A stretch of 64,000 nucleotides of DNA from Candidatus Villigracilis proximus (lineage in GTDB: Bacteria > Chloroflexota > Anaerolineae > Anaerolineales > Villigracilaceae): positions 65,627 to 129,626 of the forward strand of contig JADKBB010000009.1 of the NCBI GenBank assembly GCA_016715195.1, written 5' to 3'. The translations under genes and the position numbers were made by a program. Under the pieces are notes generated by a model, which was not told where the DNA came from, made no database searches, and saw nothing but the letters and a program-made list of their open reading frames with translations. Positions within the stretch are counted from its first letter, which is position 1; each line of letters opens with the position of its first letter. Below, piece after piece: positions 43,213-50,261 of the stretch.

Positions 43213-43590
43213 TTATTCGACGACGATGACGGCGCCAGCTTCTTCAAGCTTCTTCTTGGCGTCAGTCGCGGCATCTTTACCAACAGCGGTGAGAACTTTT
43301 CCGCCGGCGGTTTCAGCGAGGGTCTTGGCTTCGCCAAGGCCGAGGCTGGTCAACTGACGGATGACTTTGATCACGTCAATTTTCTTGGCGCCGGCATCTT
43401 TGATGACCACATCGAACTCGGTCTTCTCTTCCACAGGTTCAGCTGCAGCGGCAGGGCCACCGGCCATCATCGCTACAGGAGCGGCGGCGGAAACGCCCCA
43501 CTTCTCTTCGAGCATTTTTACCAAATCAGCCGCCTCGAGGACGGAAAGTGTGGACAATTCATCCACGAGTTTTGCGAGCTTGTCAGACAT
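43213..43590 (-). CDS. rplL: Ribosomal protein bL12 (L7/L12)
   Basis: The 125-residue stalk protein has an N-terminal dimerisation helix (KLAKLVDELSTLSVLEAADLV), an Ala/Gly/Pro hinge (VAMMAGGPAAAAEPVEEK) and the C-terminal factor-binding domain (FDVVIKDAGAKKIDVIKVIR). It recruits elongation factors to the ribosome. It is the last gene of the rplKAJL cluster here. rpoBC, which usually follows, is absent; the convergent lexA gene lies beyond a terminator. Confidence 0.97.
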   Translation of the reverse strand: MSDKLAKLVDELSTLSVLEAADLVKMLEEKWGVSAAAPVAMMAGGPAAAAEPVEEKTEFDVVIKDAGAKKIDVIKVIRQLTSLGLGEAKTLAETAGGKVLTAVGKDAATDAKKKLEEAGAVIVVE

Positions 43591-43664
43591 TGTTTAGCAC
43601 TCCTTGCTAAGTAAATTGAAATTTGAATATTTTAAGTGAGATAAACTCACCGAAAAACTGAAAA

Positions 43665-44195
43665 CTAGGCCGAAGCCTGTGCGCTTTCTGAATGCGCCTT
43701 GATAACAGCCGCGAGACCACGAGCGGGCTCTGCGAGTGTGCGGACGAGTTTGCCGGCAGGAGCCTGCAAAACGCCAAGCAATGTTGCGCGCATAACAGGC
43801 AACGGGGGCATCTCAGAAAGGGCTTTCACTTGTGACGCGGTCAGGGACTTGCCGCCCATCAAACCGCCTTTCACCTTCACGAATTCATTGCCTTTTGTTG
43901 CATCGGTCAATGCTTTCGCTGTGGAAGCAGGGTCTTTGAACGCGAACGAGATCGCCGTGGACTTTACGAGATAGTCCGCAGGGATTTCCATGCCGTGCTC
44001 CGCAAAGACGCGGCGGGCGAGTGTATTCTTAACGATGTGGAATTCGCCGCCGGTTTCACGGATCTTCGCGCGGATCGCATCGATCGACTTCATATTCGCG
44101 CCGCTATATTCCACAAGAATCACTGCCTCACTGCGCTTCACCCAATCTGAATAACGAGCCTGCACTTCTTCCTTGCGTTGTTTAGAAATTGCCAA
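43665..44195 (-). CDS. rplJ: Ribosomal protein uL10
   Basis: The 176-residue stalk base protein starts AISKQRKEEVQARYSDWVKR after the initiator, with EFHIVKNTLARRVF and the helical C-terminal tail that binds L12. The TTG at 44195 is chosen because AAGGAGGTG lies 10 nt upstream. An in-frame TTG at 44216 would translate the ribosome site itself. It is under the L10 leader, so excess L10-L12 should repress it. Confidence 0.95.
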   Translation of the reverse strand: MAISKQRKEEVQARYSDWVKRSEAVILVEYSGANMKSIDAIRAKIRETGGEFHIVKNTLARRVFAEHGMEIPADYLVKSTAISFAFKDPASTAKALTDATKGNEFVKVKGGLMGGKSLTASQVKALSEMPPLPVMRATLLGVLQAPAGKLVRTLAEPARGLAAVIKAHSESAQASA

Positions 44196-44394
44196 AGGGT
44201 ATTCACCTCCTTTCAATTAAAAAGTCTTTGCCACTTACACAGGCAAAGACTTTTAGCCCTCGAAAGGGAATCAGCACTTTCGTACTGAAATTTTCTATCA
44301 GTCTCCACCTGAGCAGGAAATTAAGTCTCAAATTATTGTTATTTGAGACACCCGCCTTCAACGGCGAAGTGGTTTTAGGGATAAACGAGTACTA
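44196..44394 (-). promoter_or_regulatory. L10 leader (rplJL autoregulatory mRNA element)
   Basis: The 200-nt rplA-rplJ gap on the minus strand has the expected parts. A GTCTCAAAT/ATTTGAGAC hairpin lies at 44330-44354, then CTTAATTTCCTGCTCAGG, resembling the L10-binding segment of known L10 leaders. A 13-bp hairpin AAAAGTCTTTGCC/GGCAAAGACTTTT (44222-44255) with a T-run sits immediately before the ribosome site and looks like an attenuator. By analogy, L10(L12)4 binding would turn expression down. Confidence 0.75.
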
Positions 44395-45108
44395 CTACTC
44401 GGCACCTTCAATATGTTCGTTCGGATCAGCCTTCACGCCAGGTCCCATGCTTGAAGCAATGGTAATGCGCTTGACGAAATTACCTTTTGCGCCTGAAGGG
44501 CGGGATTTGTTAACCGCATCCATCAAAGCGACGTAATTCTCAAAAAGTTTGGCGGCATCAAATGAAGCCTTGCCAATGGAAACATGAATGTTATTGGTCT
44601 TATCAAGACGATATTCCACACGACCGGCTTTCGCTTCCTTAATGGCGCGTTCCATATCCTGCGGGCCAACGACTGTACCAGCCTTCGGGTTTGGCATAAG
44701 ACCGCGAGGTCCAAGCACACGACCCAAACGACCGACCTTACCCATTGCATCAGGTGTGGAAATGGCGACATCAAAATCCAATGCCCCGCCTTCGATCTTC
44801 TTCATGGTCTCATCATCATCTGCAACGAGATCAGCGCCGGCAGCACGCGCTGCAACAGCACCTTCACCCGTAGCGAAGACGAGCACACGTACTGTCTTAC
44901 CCAGGCCGTGAGGGAGCACAACTACATCACGCAACTGTTGATCAGCCTGACGTGAATCAAGTGTGGTTCGCATATGAACTTCGATTGTCGCATCGAACTT
45001 GGTGAAGGAGGTTTCCTTCGCAAGTGCAACTGCTTCTTTCGCAGAATATATCTTGTCAATATCAACTTTGGCAGCAGCTGCCGTGTATTTTTTTCCGTGT
45101 TTGGTCAT
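44395..45108 (-). CDS. rplA: Ribosomal protein uL1
   Basis: The 237-residue L1 stalk protein has domain I (SFTKFDATIEVHMRTTLDSRQ, then ADQQLRDVVVLPHGLGK) and domain II (RVLVFATGEGAVAARAAGAD), with the signature GRLGRVLGPRGLMPNPKAGT. It binds 23S rRNA and helps tRNA leave. GGAGGATAAT precedes the ATG. It follows rplK by 49 nt. A C-terminal tail (DPNEHIEGAE) slightly extends the common length. Confidence 0.97.
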   Translation of the reverse strand: MTKHGKKYTAAAAKVDIDKIYSAKEAVALAKETSFTKFDATIEVHMRTTLDSRQADQQLRDVVVLPHGLGKTVRVLVFATGEGAVAARAAGADLVADDDETMKKIEGGALDFDVAISTPDAMGKVGRLGRVLGPRGLMPNPKAGTVVGPQDMERAIKEAKAGRVEYRLDKTNNIHVSIGKASFDAAKLFENYVALMDAVNKSRPSGAKGNFVKRITIASSMGPGVKADPNEHIEGAE

Positions 45109-45157
45109 ATTATCCTCCGTGGTTCAAGCGGACAGCGCAAGCCATCCTCCCACAAAA

Positions 45158-45583
45158 TTAATCGGTTACTGTGATGCCCATCGAGCGAGCGGTGCCTTCG
45201 ATCTGCTTCAACGCGCCTTCCATATCGATCGCATTCAGATCTTTCATCTTCAACTCAGCAATTTCCTTCACCTGAGCACGGGTCACCTTGCCGACCTTAT
45301 CTTTGTTCGGCACACCAGAACCCTTCTCGACCTTGGCAGCTTTGCGAAGCAAAACAGCGGCAGGAGGAGTGCGGAGAACAAATGTGAATGAACCATCGGT
45401 ATAAATGGTAATTTCTGCAGGAAGTGTTTCGCCCGGACGATTGGAAGTACGAGCGTTATATTCCTTACAAAAAGCCATGATGTTGATACCATGACTTGCC
45501 AGCGCAGGGCCGACGGGAGGCGCAGGATTGGCCTTACCGGCTTCAAGCTGAAGACGTACGATTGCTTTTAATTTCTTTGCCAT
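45158..45583 (-). CDS. rplK: Ribosomal protein uL11
   Basis: The 141-residue protein of the GTPase-associated centre has KLQLEAGKANPAPPVGPAL-type N-terminal residues (RLQLEAGKANPAPPVGPALA) and the C-terminal rRNA-binding domain with KVTRAQVKEIAELKMKDLNA. The length is normal. It follows nusG by 120 nt; the gap holds a TCCCACCGCATC/GGGAGG stem region that may be a leader for L1/L11 control, which I cannot confirm. Confidence 0.97.
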   Translation of the reverse strand: MAKKLKAIVRLQLEAGKANPAPPVGPALASHGINIMAFCKEYNARTSNRPGETLPAEITIYTDGSFTFVLRTPPAAVLLRKAAKVEKGSGVPNKDKVGKVTRAQVKEIAELKMKDLNAIDMEGALKQIEGTARSMGITVTD

Positions 45584-45703
45584 TTTGACTTAACTCCTTT
45601 GTGGTTATAACGGGTCATTTTGGGAGACCCTCCCACCGCATCAGGCCTACGGGAGGCCTGTTACTGTCTAATAATTTTTAGATTCCACTTTTGGTTGAAT
45701 CTA

Positions 45704-46396
45704 CTAAGCTTTCTCAACCTGTAAGAAATCCAACTCTACAGGGGTTTCTCGTCCGAAGAAACTCACCATCACACGTACTTTCGTGCGCTCCATATCGATC
45801 TCAGCAACCACACCACGAAAATCGTTGAATGGTCCATCCACGATACGTACACGCTCACCCACTTTATATGTGACCTTAACAGTGGGAGCTTCCGCTTCCA
45901 TACGTTTCACGATCTGCGCAACCTCTTCAGGACGCAATGGTGTGGGATTGTTTCCCATACCCACGAAACCTGTCACACCGGGAGTATTTCGAACCACATA
46001 CCAGGATTCTTCTGAAAGCGCCAAATTCACAAGCACATAGCCCGGGAAAATATGGCGTTCCACGGTGCGGCGTTTGCCGTCTTTGACTTCGATCTCTTCC
46101 TGTGTCGGAATAACCACATCAAAGATCCTGTCTTTCATACCCATAGTCTCAATACGCTGCTCAAGATTATGGCGCACCTTGTTTTCATATCCTGAATAAC
46201 AGTGGATCACATACCAAGCTGGACCTTCAACTGTCGCTTCAATGGGAGGCAGATCGGTAGGGATCTGCGTCTCGGAGCGCGTGGCAGGTTTCGGGTCCGG
46301 GGTGACATGCGTAACATCCGCAGGGGCAGACTGCTCCTCGGTTATTTCATCCGTCGGTTCCTTTTCAAACTGCTCTTGCGGTTCCGGTAAATCCAT
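45704..46396 (-). CDS. nusG: Transcription elongation/antitermination factor NusG with acidic N-terminal extension
   Basis: The 230-residue protein has the NGN domain (AWYVIHCYSGYENKVRHNLE, then VVIPTQEEIEVKDGKRRTVE, FPGYVLV) from about residue 60, and the KOW motif (ERVRIVDGPFNDFRGVV) near 185. It binds RNA polymerase and Rho and couples transcription to translation. About 58 residues rich in Glu, Pro and Thr precede the NGN domain (PEPQEQFEKEPTDEITEEQS). Extensions of this kind occur in some Chloroflexota and Actinobacteria. secE lies 20 nt upstream. Confidence 0.95.
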   Translation of the reverse strand: MDLPEPQEQFEKEPTDEITEEQSAPADVTHVTPDPKPATRSETQIPTDLPPIEATVEGPAWYVIHCYSGYENKVRHNLEQRIETMGMKDRIFDVVIPTQEEIEVKDGKRRTVERHIFPGYVLVNLALSEESWYVVRNTPGVTGFVGMGNNPTPLRPEEVAQIVKRMEAEAPTVKVTYKVGERVRIVDGPFNDFRGVVAEIDMERTKVRVMVSFFGRETPVELDFLQVEKA

Positions 46397-46416
46397 CAGA
46401 TCCTCAATTCAAAAAA

Positions 46417-46644
46417 CTAAGACCAAGAGCCAAACAATACCAAATTCATCAGCCCATGCGCGAGATAATCGATACCCGCAAGGAAAATACCCATGATTAA
46501 CATCACCAGGAGTACAAGCCCTGTCAGGCGTTTGGCTTCGGGCCATGTAGGCCAGTTGACTTTGCGAAGTTCACCCGTAGTTTCACGGAAGTAACGCTGA
46601 ATAGCGTTCTCGGTTTTCTTGACTTTCTTCTCTTTCTCAGCCAA
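46417..46644 (-). CDS. secE: Preprotein translocase subunit SecE
   Basis: The 75-residue subunit has the amphipathic helix with the motif RYFRETTGELRKVNWPTWPE (about 18-37) and one membrane helix (LTGLVLLVMLIMGIFLAGIDY). It clamps SecY in the protein translocon. It is followed by nusG and preceded by tRNA-Trp, the usual order in many bacteria. Confidence 0.95.
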   Translation of the reverse strand: MAEKEKKVKKTENAIQRYFRETTGELRKVNWPTWPEAKRLTGLVLLVMLIMGIFLAGIDYLAHGLMNLVLFGSWS

Positions 46645-46672
46645 GGCAATACTCCTTCTCTAATTTACGGCT

Positions 46673-46696
46673 AAAACGCCGCAGAACGCGGCGTTT
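46673..46696 (-). terminator. Hairpin between tRNA-Trp and secE
   Basis: 9-bp arms (46688-46696 and 46674-46682) with a 5-nt loop; on the minus strand the stem is followed by TTTTAG. It may partly terminate upstream transcription. Confidence 0.6.
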
Positions 46697-46707
46697 GCCA
46701 CAGCAGG

Positions 46708-46780
46708 CAGGCCAGGTAGGACTTGAACCCACAACCACTCGTGTTGGAGACGAGGACTCTGCCAATTGAGCTACTGGCCT
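46708..46780 (-). tRNA. tRNA-Trp (anticodon CCA)
   Basis: Cloverleaf on the minus strand: acceptor AGGCCAG/CTGGCCT, anticodon stem CTCGT/ACGAG with loop CTCCAAC, discriminator G, no encoded CCA. Confidence 0.95.
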
Positions 46781-46815
46781 AAATGTGGGTGGAGATTATA
46801 CCCCACCCAACGATT

Positions 46816-46986
46816 TTACTTGGTCTCGCGATGTTGTGTATGCTTGCGACAACGTGAGCAGTACTTGTTGAATTCCAACCGATTGGGATCATTACGGCGA
46901 TTCTTTTCGGTGGTGTAATTGCGTTCTTTGCAATCATTGCATTGTAACGTAATTACCGGGCGGACATCTTTCTTCTTGGAAGCCAT
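46816..46986 (-). CDS. rpmG: Ribosomal protein bL33
   Basis: The 56-residue protein starts MASKKKDVRPVITLQCNDCK and contains a zinc-ribbon-type Cys set (CNDC and CSRC), so it is the zinc-binding C+ form. ERNYTTEKNRRNDPNRLEFN is the conserved centre. It is between tuf and tRNA-Trp, as in many bacteria. It is short but clearly a real gene. Confidence 0.95.
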   Translation of the reverse strand: MASKKKDVRPVITLQCNDCKERNYTTEKNRRNDPNRLEFNKYCSRCRKHTQHRETK

Positions 46987-47006
46987 CTTACTACCTTACT
47001 TTCTAC

Positions 47007-48206
47007 TTACTCAATGATCTTGGTAACGACACCCGCGCCAACGGTCAGACCGCCTTCACGAATGGCGAACTTGGAACCCTGTTCAAGAGCCACAGGCACA
47101 ATCAACTGAACTGTCAAGTTCACGTTGTCACCAGGCATAACCATTTCCACGCCTTCAGGCAGGGTAATGTCGCCGGTCACATCCATTGTGCGAAGATAGA
47201 ACTGGGGACGATAGCCGCTGAAGAACGCCTTGTGACGTCCGCCTTCTTCCTTCTTCAACACGTACACTTCTGCCAAAAACTTCTTGTGCGGAGTGATCGA
47301 TTTCGGCTTGGCCAATACCTGGCCACGCTCCACATCTTCACGCTCAATACCGCGCAGCAACAAACCTACGTTGTCGCCAGCCATACCTTCATCCAACTGC
47401 TTGTGGAACATTTCCACACCAGTGCAGACTGTGCTCTTGGTGTCACGCAAACCAACGATTTCAATCGGCTCACCCACTTTGATGATGCCGCGATCAATAC
47501 GTCCTGTCACCACAGTTCCGCGTCCCTTGATCGAGAATACATCTTCAACCGACATCATGAACGGCTTGTCTGTCTCACGCTTGGGCTCGGGGATATACTC
47601 ATCCACCACACGCAGCAATTCTTTAATGGGTGCATACTCTGGTGCGCTTGGATCGGTGCTGGCGCTTTCCAATGCCTTCTTGGCCGAGCCGCGCACGATC
47701 GGGGTTGTGTCACCGGGGAAGCCGTAGCTGCTCAACAGTTCGCGCAGTTCGAGTTCCACCAGCTCTAGCAGTTCCGGGTCGTCCATCATGTCCACTTTGT
47801 TCAGGAAGACAACGATGGATGGTACTTCCACCTGGCGGGCGAGCAATACATGTTCGCGCGTCTGAGGCATTGGGCCATCGGGCGCTGCCACTACCAGAAT
47901 CGCGCCGTCCACCTGTGCCGCACCTGTGATCATGTTTTTGATATAGTCACGGTGACCGGGCATATCCACATGCGCATAATGGCGCTTGTCGGTTTGATAT
48001 TCCACGTGCGCGATGTTGATCGTGATACCGCGCGCTTTTTCTTCCGGCGCGTTATCAATTTGATCGTATGCACGGAAATCTGCCTGACCCGAAAGTCCGG
48101 CTACTTTGGTGATCGCCGCTGTCAATGTGGTCTTCCCATGATCGATGTGCCCCATGGTGCCCACATTCAAATGCGGTTTACTGCGGTCAAATTTTTCCTT
48201 CGCCAT
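47007..48206 (-). CDS. tuf: Elongation factor Tu
   Basis: The 399-residue GTPase delivers aminoacyl-tRNA to the ribosome. G1 is GHIDHGKTTL (about 18-27, Ile in place of the usual Val), G2 lies in the EKARGITI segment, G3 is VDMPGHRDY, G4 NKVD and G5 in VRGSAKKAL. Domains 2 and 3 follow with KFLAEVYVLKKEEGGRHKAF and GYRPQFYLRTMDVTG. AAGGAG precedes the ATG. Upstream lie three tRNA genes; rpmG follows. Confidence 0.98.
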   Translation of the reverse strand: MAKEKFDRSKPHLNVGTMGHIDHGKTTLTAAITKVAGLSGQADFRAYDQIDNAPEEKARGITINIAHVEYQTDKRHYAHVDMPGHRDYIKNMITGAAQVDGAILVVAAPDGPMPQTREHVLLARQVEVPSIVVFLNKVDMMDDPELLELVELELRELLSSYGFPGDTTPIVRGSAKKALESASTDPSAPEYAPIKELLRVVDEYIPEPKRETDKPFMMSVEDVFSIKGRGTVVTGRIDRGIIKVGEPIEIVGLRDTKSTVCTGVEMFHKQLDEGMAGDNVGLLLRGIEREDVERGQVLAKPKSITPHKKFLAEVYVLKKEEGGRHKAFFSGYRPQFYLRTMDVTGDITLPEGVEMVMPGDNVNLTVQLIVPVALEQGSKFAIREGGLTVGAGVVTKIIE

Positions 48207-48254
48207 TTTCTAACTCCTTTTTAATAAGTAGACAAGAATGCTTTTCAGCAACTG

Positions 48255-48327
48255 AGCCCTCAACGGGACTCGAACCCGTGACCTCACCCTTACCAAGGGT
48301 GTGCTCTACCAACTGAGCTATGAGGGC
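48255..48327 (-). tRNA. tRNA-Thr (anticodon GGT)
   Basis: Cloverleaf on the minus strand: acceptor GCCCTCA/TGAGGGC, anticodon stem CACCC/GGGTG with loop TTGGTAA, discriminator T (U), no encoded CCA. It lies 48 nt before tuf. Confidence 0.95.
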
Positions 48328-48357
48328 TTAACGTGCTGACCGAAAATTTCTCGGTAG

Positions 48358-48440
48358 TGGGCAGTGAAGGATTCGAACCTCCGAAGTCTTCTGACAACTG
48401 ATTTACAGTCAGTCCCCTTTGGCCACTTGGGTAACTGCCC
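48358..48440 (-). tRNA. tRNA-Tyr (anticodon GTA)
   Basis: Class II fold on the minus strand: acceptor GGGCAGT/ACTGCCC, anticodon stem ACTGA/TCAGT with loop CTGTAAA, a long variable arm, discriminator A, no encoded CCA. Confidence 0.95.
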
Positions 48441-48495
48441 AGAGAAAATATTTTGCTGATCATTAACCGACATTTTCTTCAGTCAACAACCGCAG

Positions 48496-48568
48496 AGCCG
48501 ACGACGAGAATTGAACTCGTAACCTCCCGCTTACAAGGCGGGTGCTCTGCCAATTGAGCTACGTCGGC
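48496..48568 (-). tRNA. tRNA-Thr (anticodon TGT)
   Basis: Cloverleaf on the minus strand: acceptor GCCGACG/CGTCGGC, anticodon stem CCCGC/GCGGG with loop CTTGTAA, discriminator T (U), no encoded CCA. First gene of the tRNA-tuf transcription unit. Confidence 0.95.
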
Positions 48569-48586
48569 AAGTGATTAAGCAGGCGG

Positions 48587-48614
48587 ATTATACCAAAACA
48601 ACGCACTACGTCAA
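48587..48614 (-). promoter_or_regulatory. Promoter of the tRNA-tuf-rpmG unit
   Basis: On the minus strand TTGACG and TATAAT (with TGG extension) are separated by 16 nt, about 19 nt before the mature tRNA-Thr. Confidence 0.85.
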
Positions 48615-48659
48615 GATAATTACGCTTTCATTATTAAACAAATAAATGGCAATTGCATC

Positions 48660-48702
48660 TTGACATTCAAATCCTTTGGTTGTATTATTAGAACAGGTGT
48701 TC
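48660..48702 (+). promoter_or_regulatory. SOS promoter: consensus boxes plus LexA box over the transcription start
   Basis: TTGACA (48660-48665) and TATTAT (48683-48688) have a 17-nt spacer. GAACAGGTGTTC (48691-48702) matches GAAC-N4-GTTC and differs by one base from the box in the lexA promoter. It lies over the expected transcription start and ends 4 nt before the ATG, so LexA would block initiation. Confidence 0.85.
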
Positions 48703-48706
48703 TAAT

Positions 48707-49492
48707 ATGGATGAAACCAACCGCTTTGCCTTGATGATCGACGCACTAACAGAGCTTGCTGAAGAAGAGCAGACGCATCTTACTTCACCCGCGCCTGGTC
48801 TGCCCACGCTGCATTCTGTTCTCGCTGATGCATCTCCCCTGCCCCCTGAAGCCATCTACCTTGGTTTTGCTGAAGATGGTTTGCCTGTTCTTTTAAATTT
48901 GTATGATCCCATTCCAGGACCCATACTTATCTGTGGAGATCAAGCCAGCGGAAAGACCGCACTCCTGCAAATGATCGCCCGCGCAGTGGAATTGCTTCAC
49001 ATCCCATCAGATGTTCAATCTGCGATCATCACTCAATATCCCGATGAATGGAAAAAATTCCAGGGCCATCAAAATACCGTAGGAGTTTATACCACTCAGG
49101 AGAATACTACACAAGAGCTTTTACAATCTCTTGTTACATGGGCTCATAACAATAAAGGTGACGGGCAATCCATTTTACTTCTAATTGACGATCTTGAGGT
49201 ACTCACAAAACTTGACCCGCAAACTGAACAAAATCTGCGCTGGCTGTTCCTGCGCGGACCCAGCCGCCGTGTATGGCCGATCGTCACCATAAACGCAAGC
49301 CGTGCACGTAACATTGAAGAATGGCTGAACTTCTTCCGCACACGGCTATTCGGTTCCATGCAGGAAACAAACGACAGACGGCTGGTAACCGGCGCATCTG
49401 CAGATTTTCCTGCACAGATTGTTCCAGGCTCACAGTTTGCCATGCGGGAAGGAAATGACTGGCTTAAGTTTTGGAAACCAGCTATCAATTAA
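48707..49492 (+). CDS. P-loop ATPase (FtsK/HerA-like), probable LexA regulon member
   Basis: The 261-residue soluble protein has Walker A GDQASGKT (77-84) and Walker B SILLLIDDLE (Asp161, Asp162). The region before Walker A (EAIYLGFAEDGLPVLLNLYD) resembles the entry to FtsK/HerA/VirD4-type motor domains, but the product is shorter than those and lacks membrane helices or a gamma domain. No Shine-Dalgarno is visible and the leader would be about 12 nt, so translation may be near-leaderless. Promoter architecture indicates SOS induction. A 78-residue partner gene follows by 38 nt. The exact role in DNA damage is unknown. Confidence 0.75.
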   Translation: MDETNRFALMIDALTELAEEEQTHLTSPAPGLPTLHSVLADASPLPPEAIYLGFAEDGLPVLLNLYDPIPGPILICGDQASGKTALLQMIARAVELLHIPSDVQSAIITQYPDEWKKFQGHQNTVGVYTTQENTTQELLQSLVTWAHNNKGDGQSILLLIDDLEVLTKLDPQTEQNLRWLFLRGPSRRVWPIVTINASRARNIEEWLNFFRTRLFGSMQETNDRRLVTGASADFPAQIVPGSQFAMREGNDWLKFWKPAIN

Positions 49493-49530
49493 GTATCATA
49501 ACTTTTTCGTTTAGCGAAAGGAAAAACATC

Positions 49531-49767
49531 ATGCACACTGGAATGTTATGGTTTGACAATGATCCACGCACCACGTTGAGTGTTAAAATTCAAAAAGCGA
49601 TGGATTACTACAGCAAAAAATTTGGTCATATTCCAGATATTTGCCTTGTAAATCCAGGCATGTTGGAAAGCGGACAGAAACAAATCGAACTTGGAAAACT
49701 CACCATTCGTTCTTATCGGCCTGTAATGCCCGGCCACCTTTGGATCGGCGTCGAGGACCAGAAATAA
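49531..49767 (+). CDS. Small soluble protein, 78 aa, cotranscribed with the SOS ATPase
   Basis: The ATG at 49531 has AAAGGA upstream. The product begins MHTGMLWFDNDPRTTLSVKI and includes AMDYYSKKFGHIPDICLVNP, a compact alpha/beta-looking domain without membrane segments. It follows the ATPase gene by 38 nt and is closed by a terminator, so it should share the LexA-controlled promoter. No family name is known to me. Confidence 0.75.
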   Translation: MHTGMLWFDNDPRTTLSVKIQKAMDYYSKKFGHIPDICLVNPGMLESGQKQIELGKLTIRSYRPVMPGHLWIGVEDQK

Positions 49768-49831
49768 ATTTGGAATACAGCGGGACTCCGAAGTCCTTCG
49801 CCAATCACTGCATTCCAACATGTCCTTACGA

Positions 49832-49871
49832 ACATCCCGCGAATACTGGTCGCGGGATGTGTTCTTTTAAC
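49832..49871 (+). terminator. Terminator after the SOS operon
   Basis: The arms ACATCCCGCGA (49832-49842) and TCGCGGGATGT (49850-49860), followed by GTTCTTTTA. Confidence 0.85.
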
Positions 49872-49882
49872 TTATGCTTTTT

Positions 49883-50251
49883 CTACTTTCCAACTGCCAC
49901 CACAAAAGCAATCGCCTGAGTCTCTGTATGACTCAAACTCACAGACCAATCAGACAATCCCAACTTCTTTGCCAGCCTCTCCCCTTCACCGTGCAAATAC
50001 AAATGCGGCGCGTGGTTTTCATCGCCTCTAACTTCAATATCCAGCCAACCCACATCACCGATTCCACAACCTAGAGCTTTGGCGGCAGCCTCTTTGGCTG
50101 CAAAGCGCGCCGCAAGAGATGAGAAACGATCATTACATTCACGCTGCTCAACCTCCGTAAAAATACGCGCGATAAACCGCACACCATGACGCTCGATCGC
50201 ATCACGAATGCGGGAAATATCAACAAGGTCAACACCAGTTGCAAGCTTCAT
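49883..50251 (-). CDS. acpS: Holo-[acyl-carrier-protein] synthase
   Basis: The 122-residue phosphopantetheinyl transferase activates ACP by adding 4'-phosphopantetheine from CoA. ATGVDLVDI holds the metal-binding Asp8, and ARFAAKEAAAKAL contains Glu54, the second ligand. VSLSHTETQAIAFVVA is the conserved C-terminus. ATG at 50251 is the expected family start. It begins 10 nt after the upstream M16 gene and may be cotranscribed with it. Confidence 0.93.
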   Translation of the reverse strand: MKLATGVDLVDISRIRDAIERHGVRFIARIFTEVEQRECNDRFSSLAARFAAKEAAAKALGCGIGDVGWLDIEVRGDENHAPHLYLHGEGERLAKKLGLSDWSVSLSHTETQAIAFVVAVGK

Positions 50252-50261
50252 AAAACAATGA

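Noticed and set aside
47232..47768. 178-codon open frame on the plus strand
   Set aside because: Antisense shadow of tuf, a highly biased gene where long antisense frames are common.
49883..50251. acpS considered as part of a secondary-metabolite cluster
   Set aside because: It is the short AcpS type and no synthase genes are near; a housekeeping role is enough.
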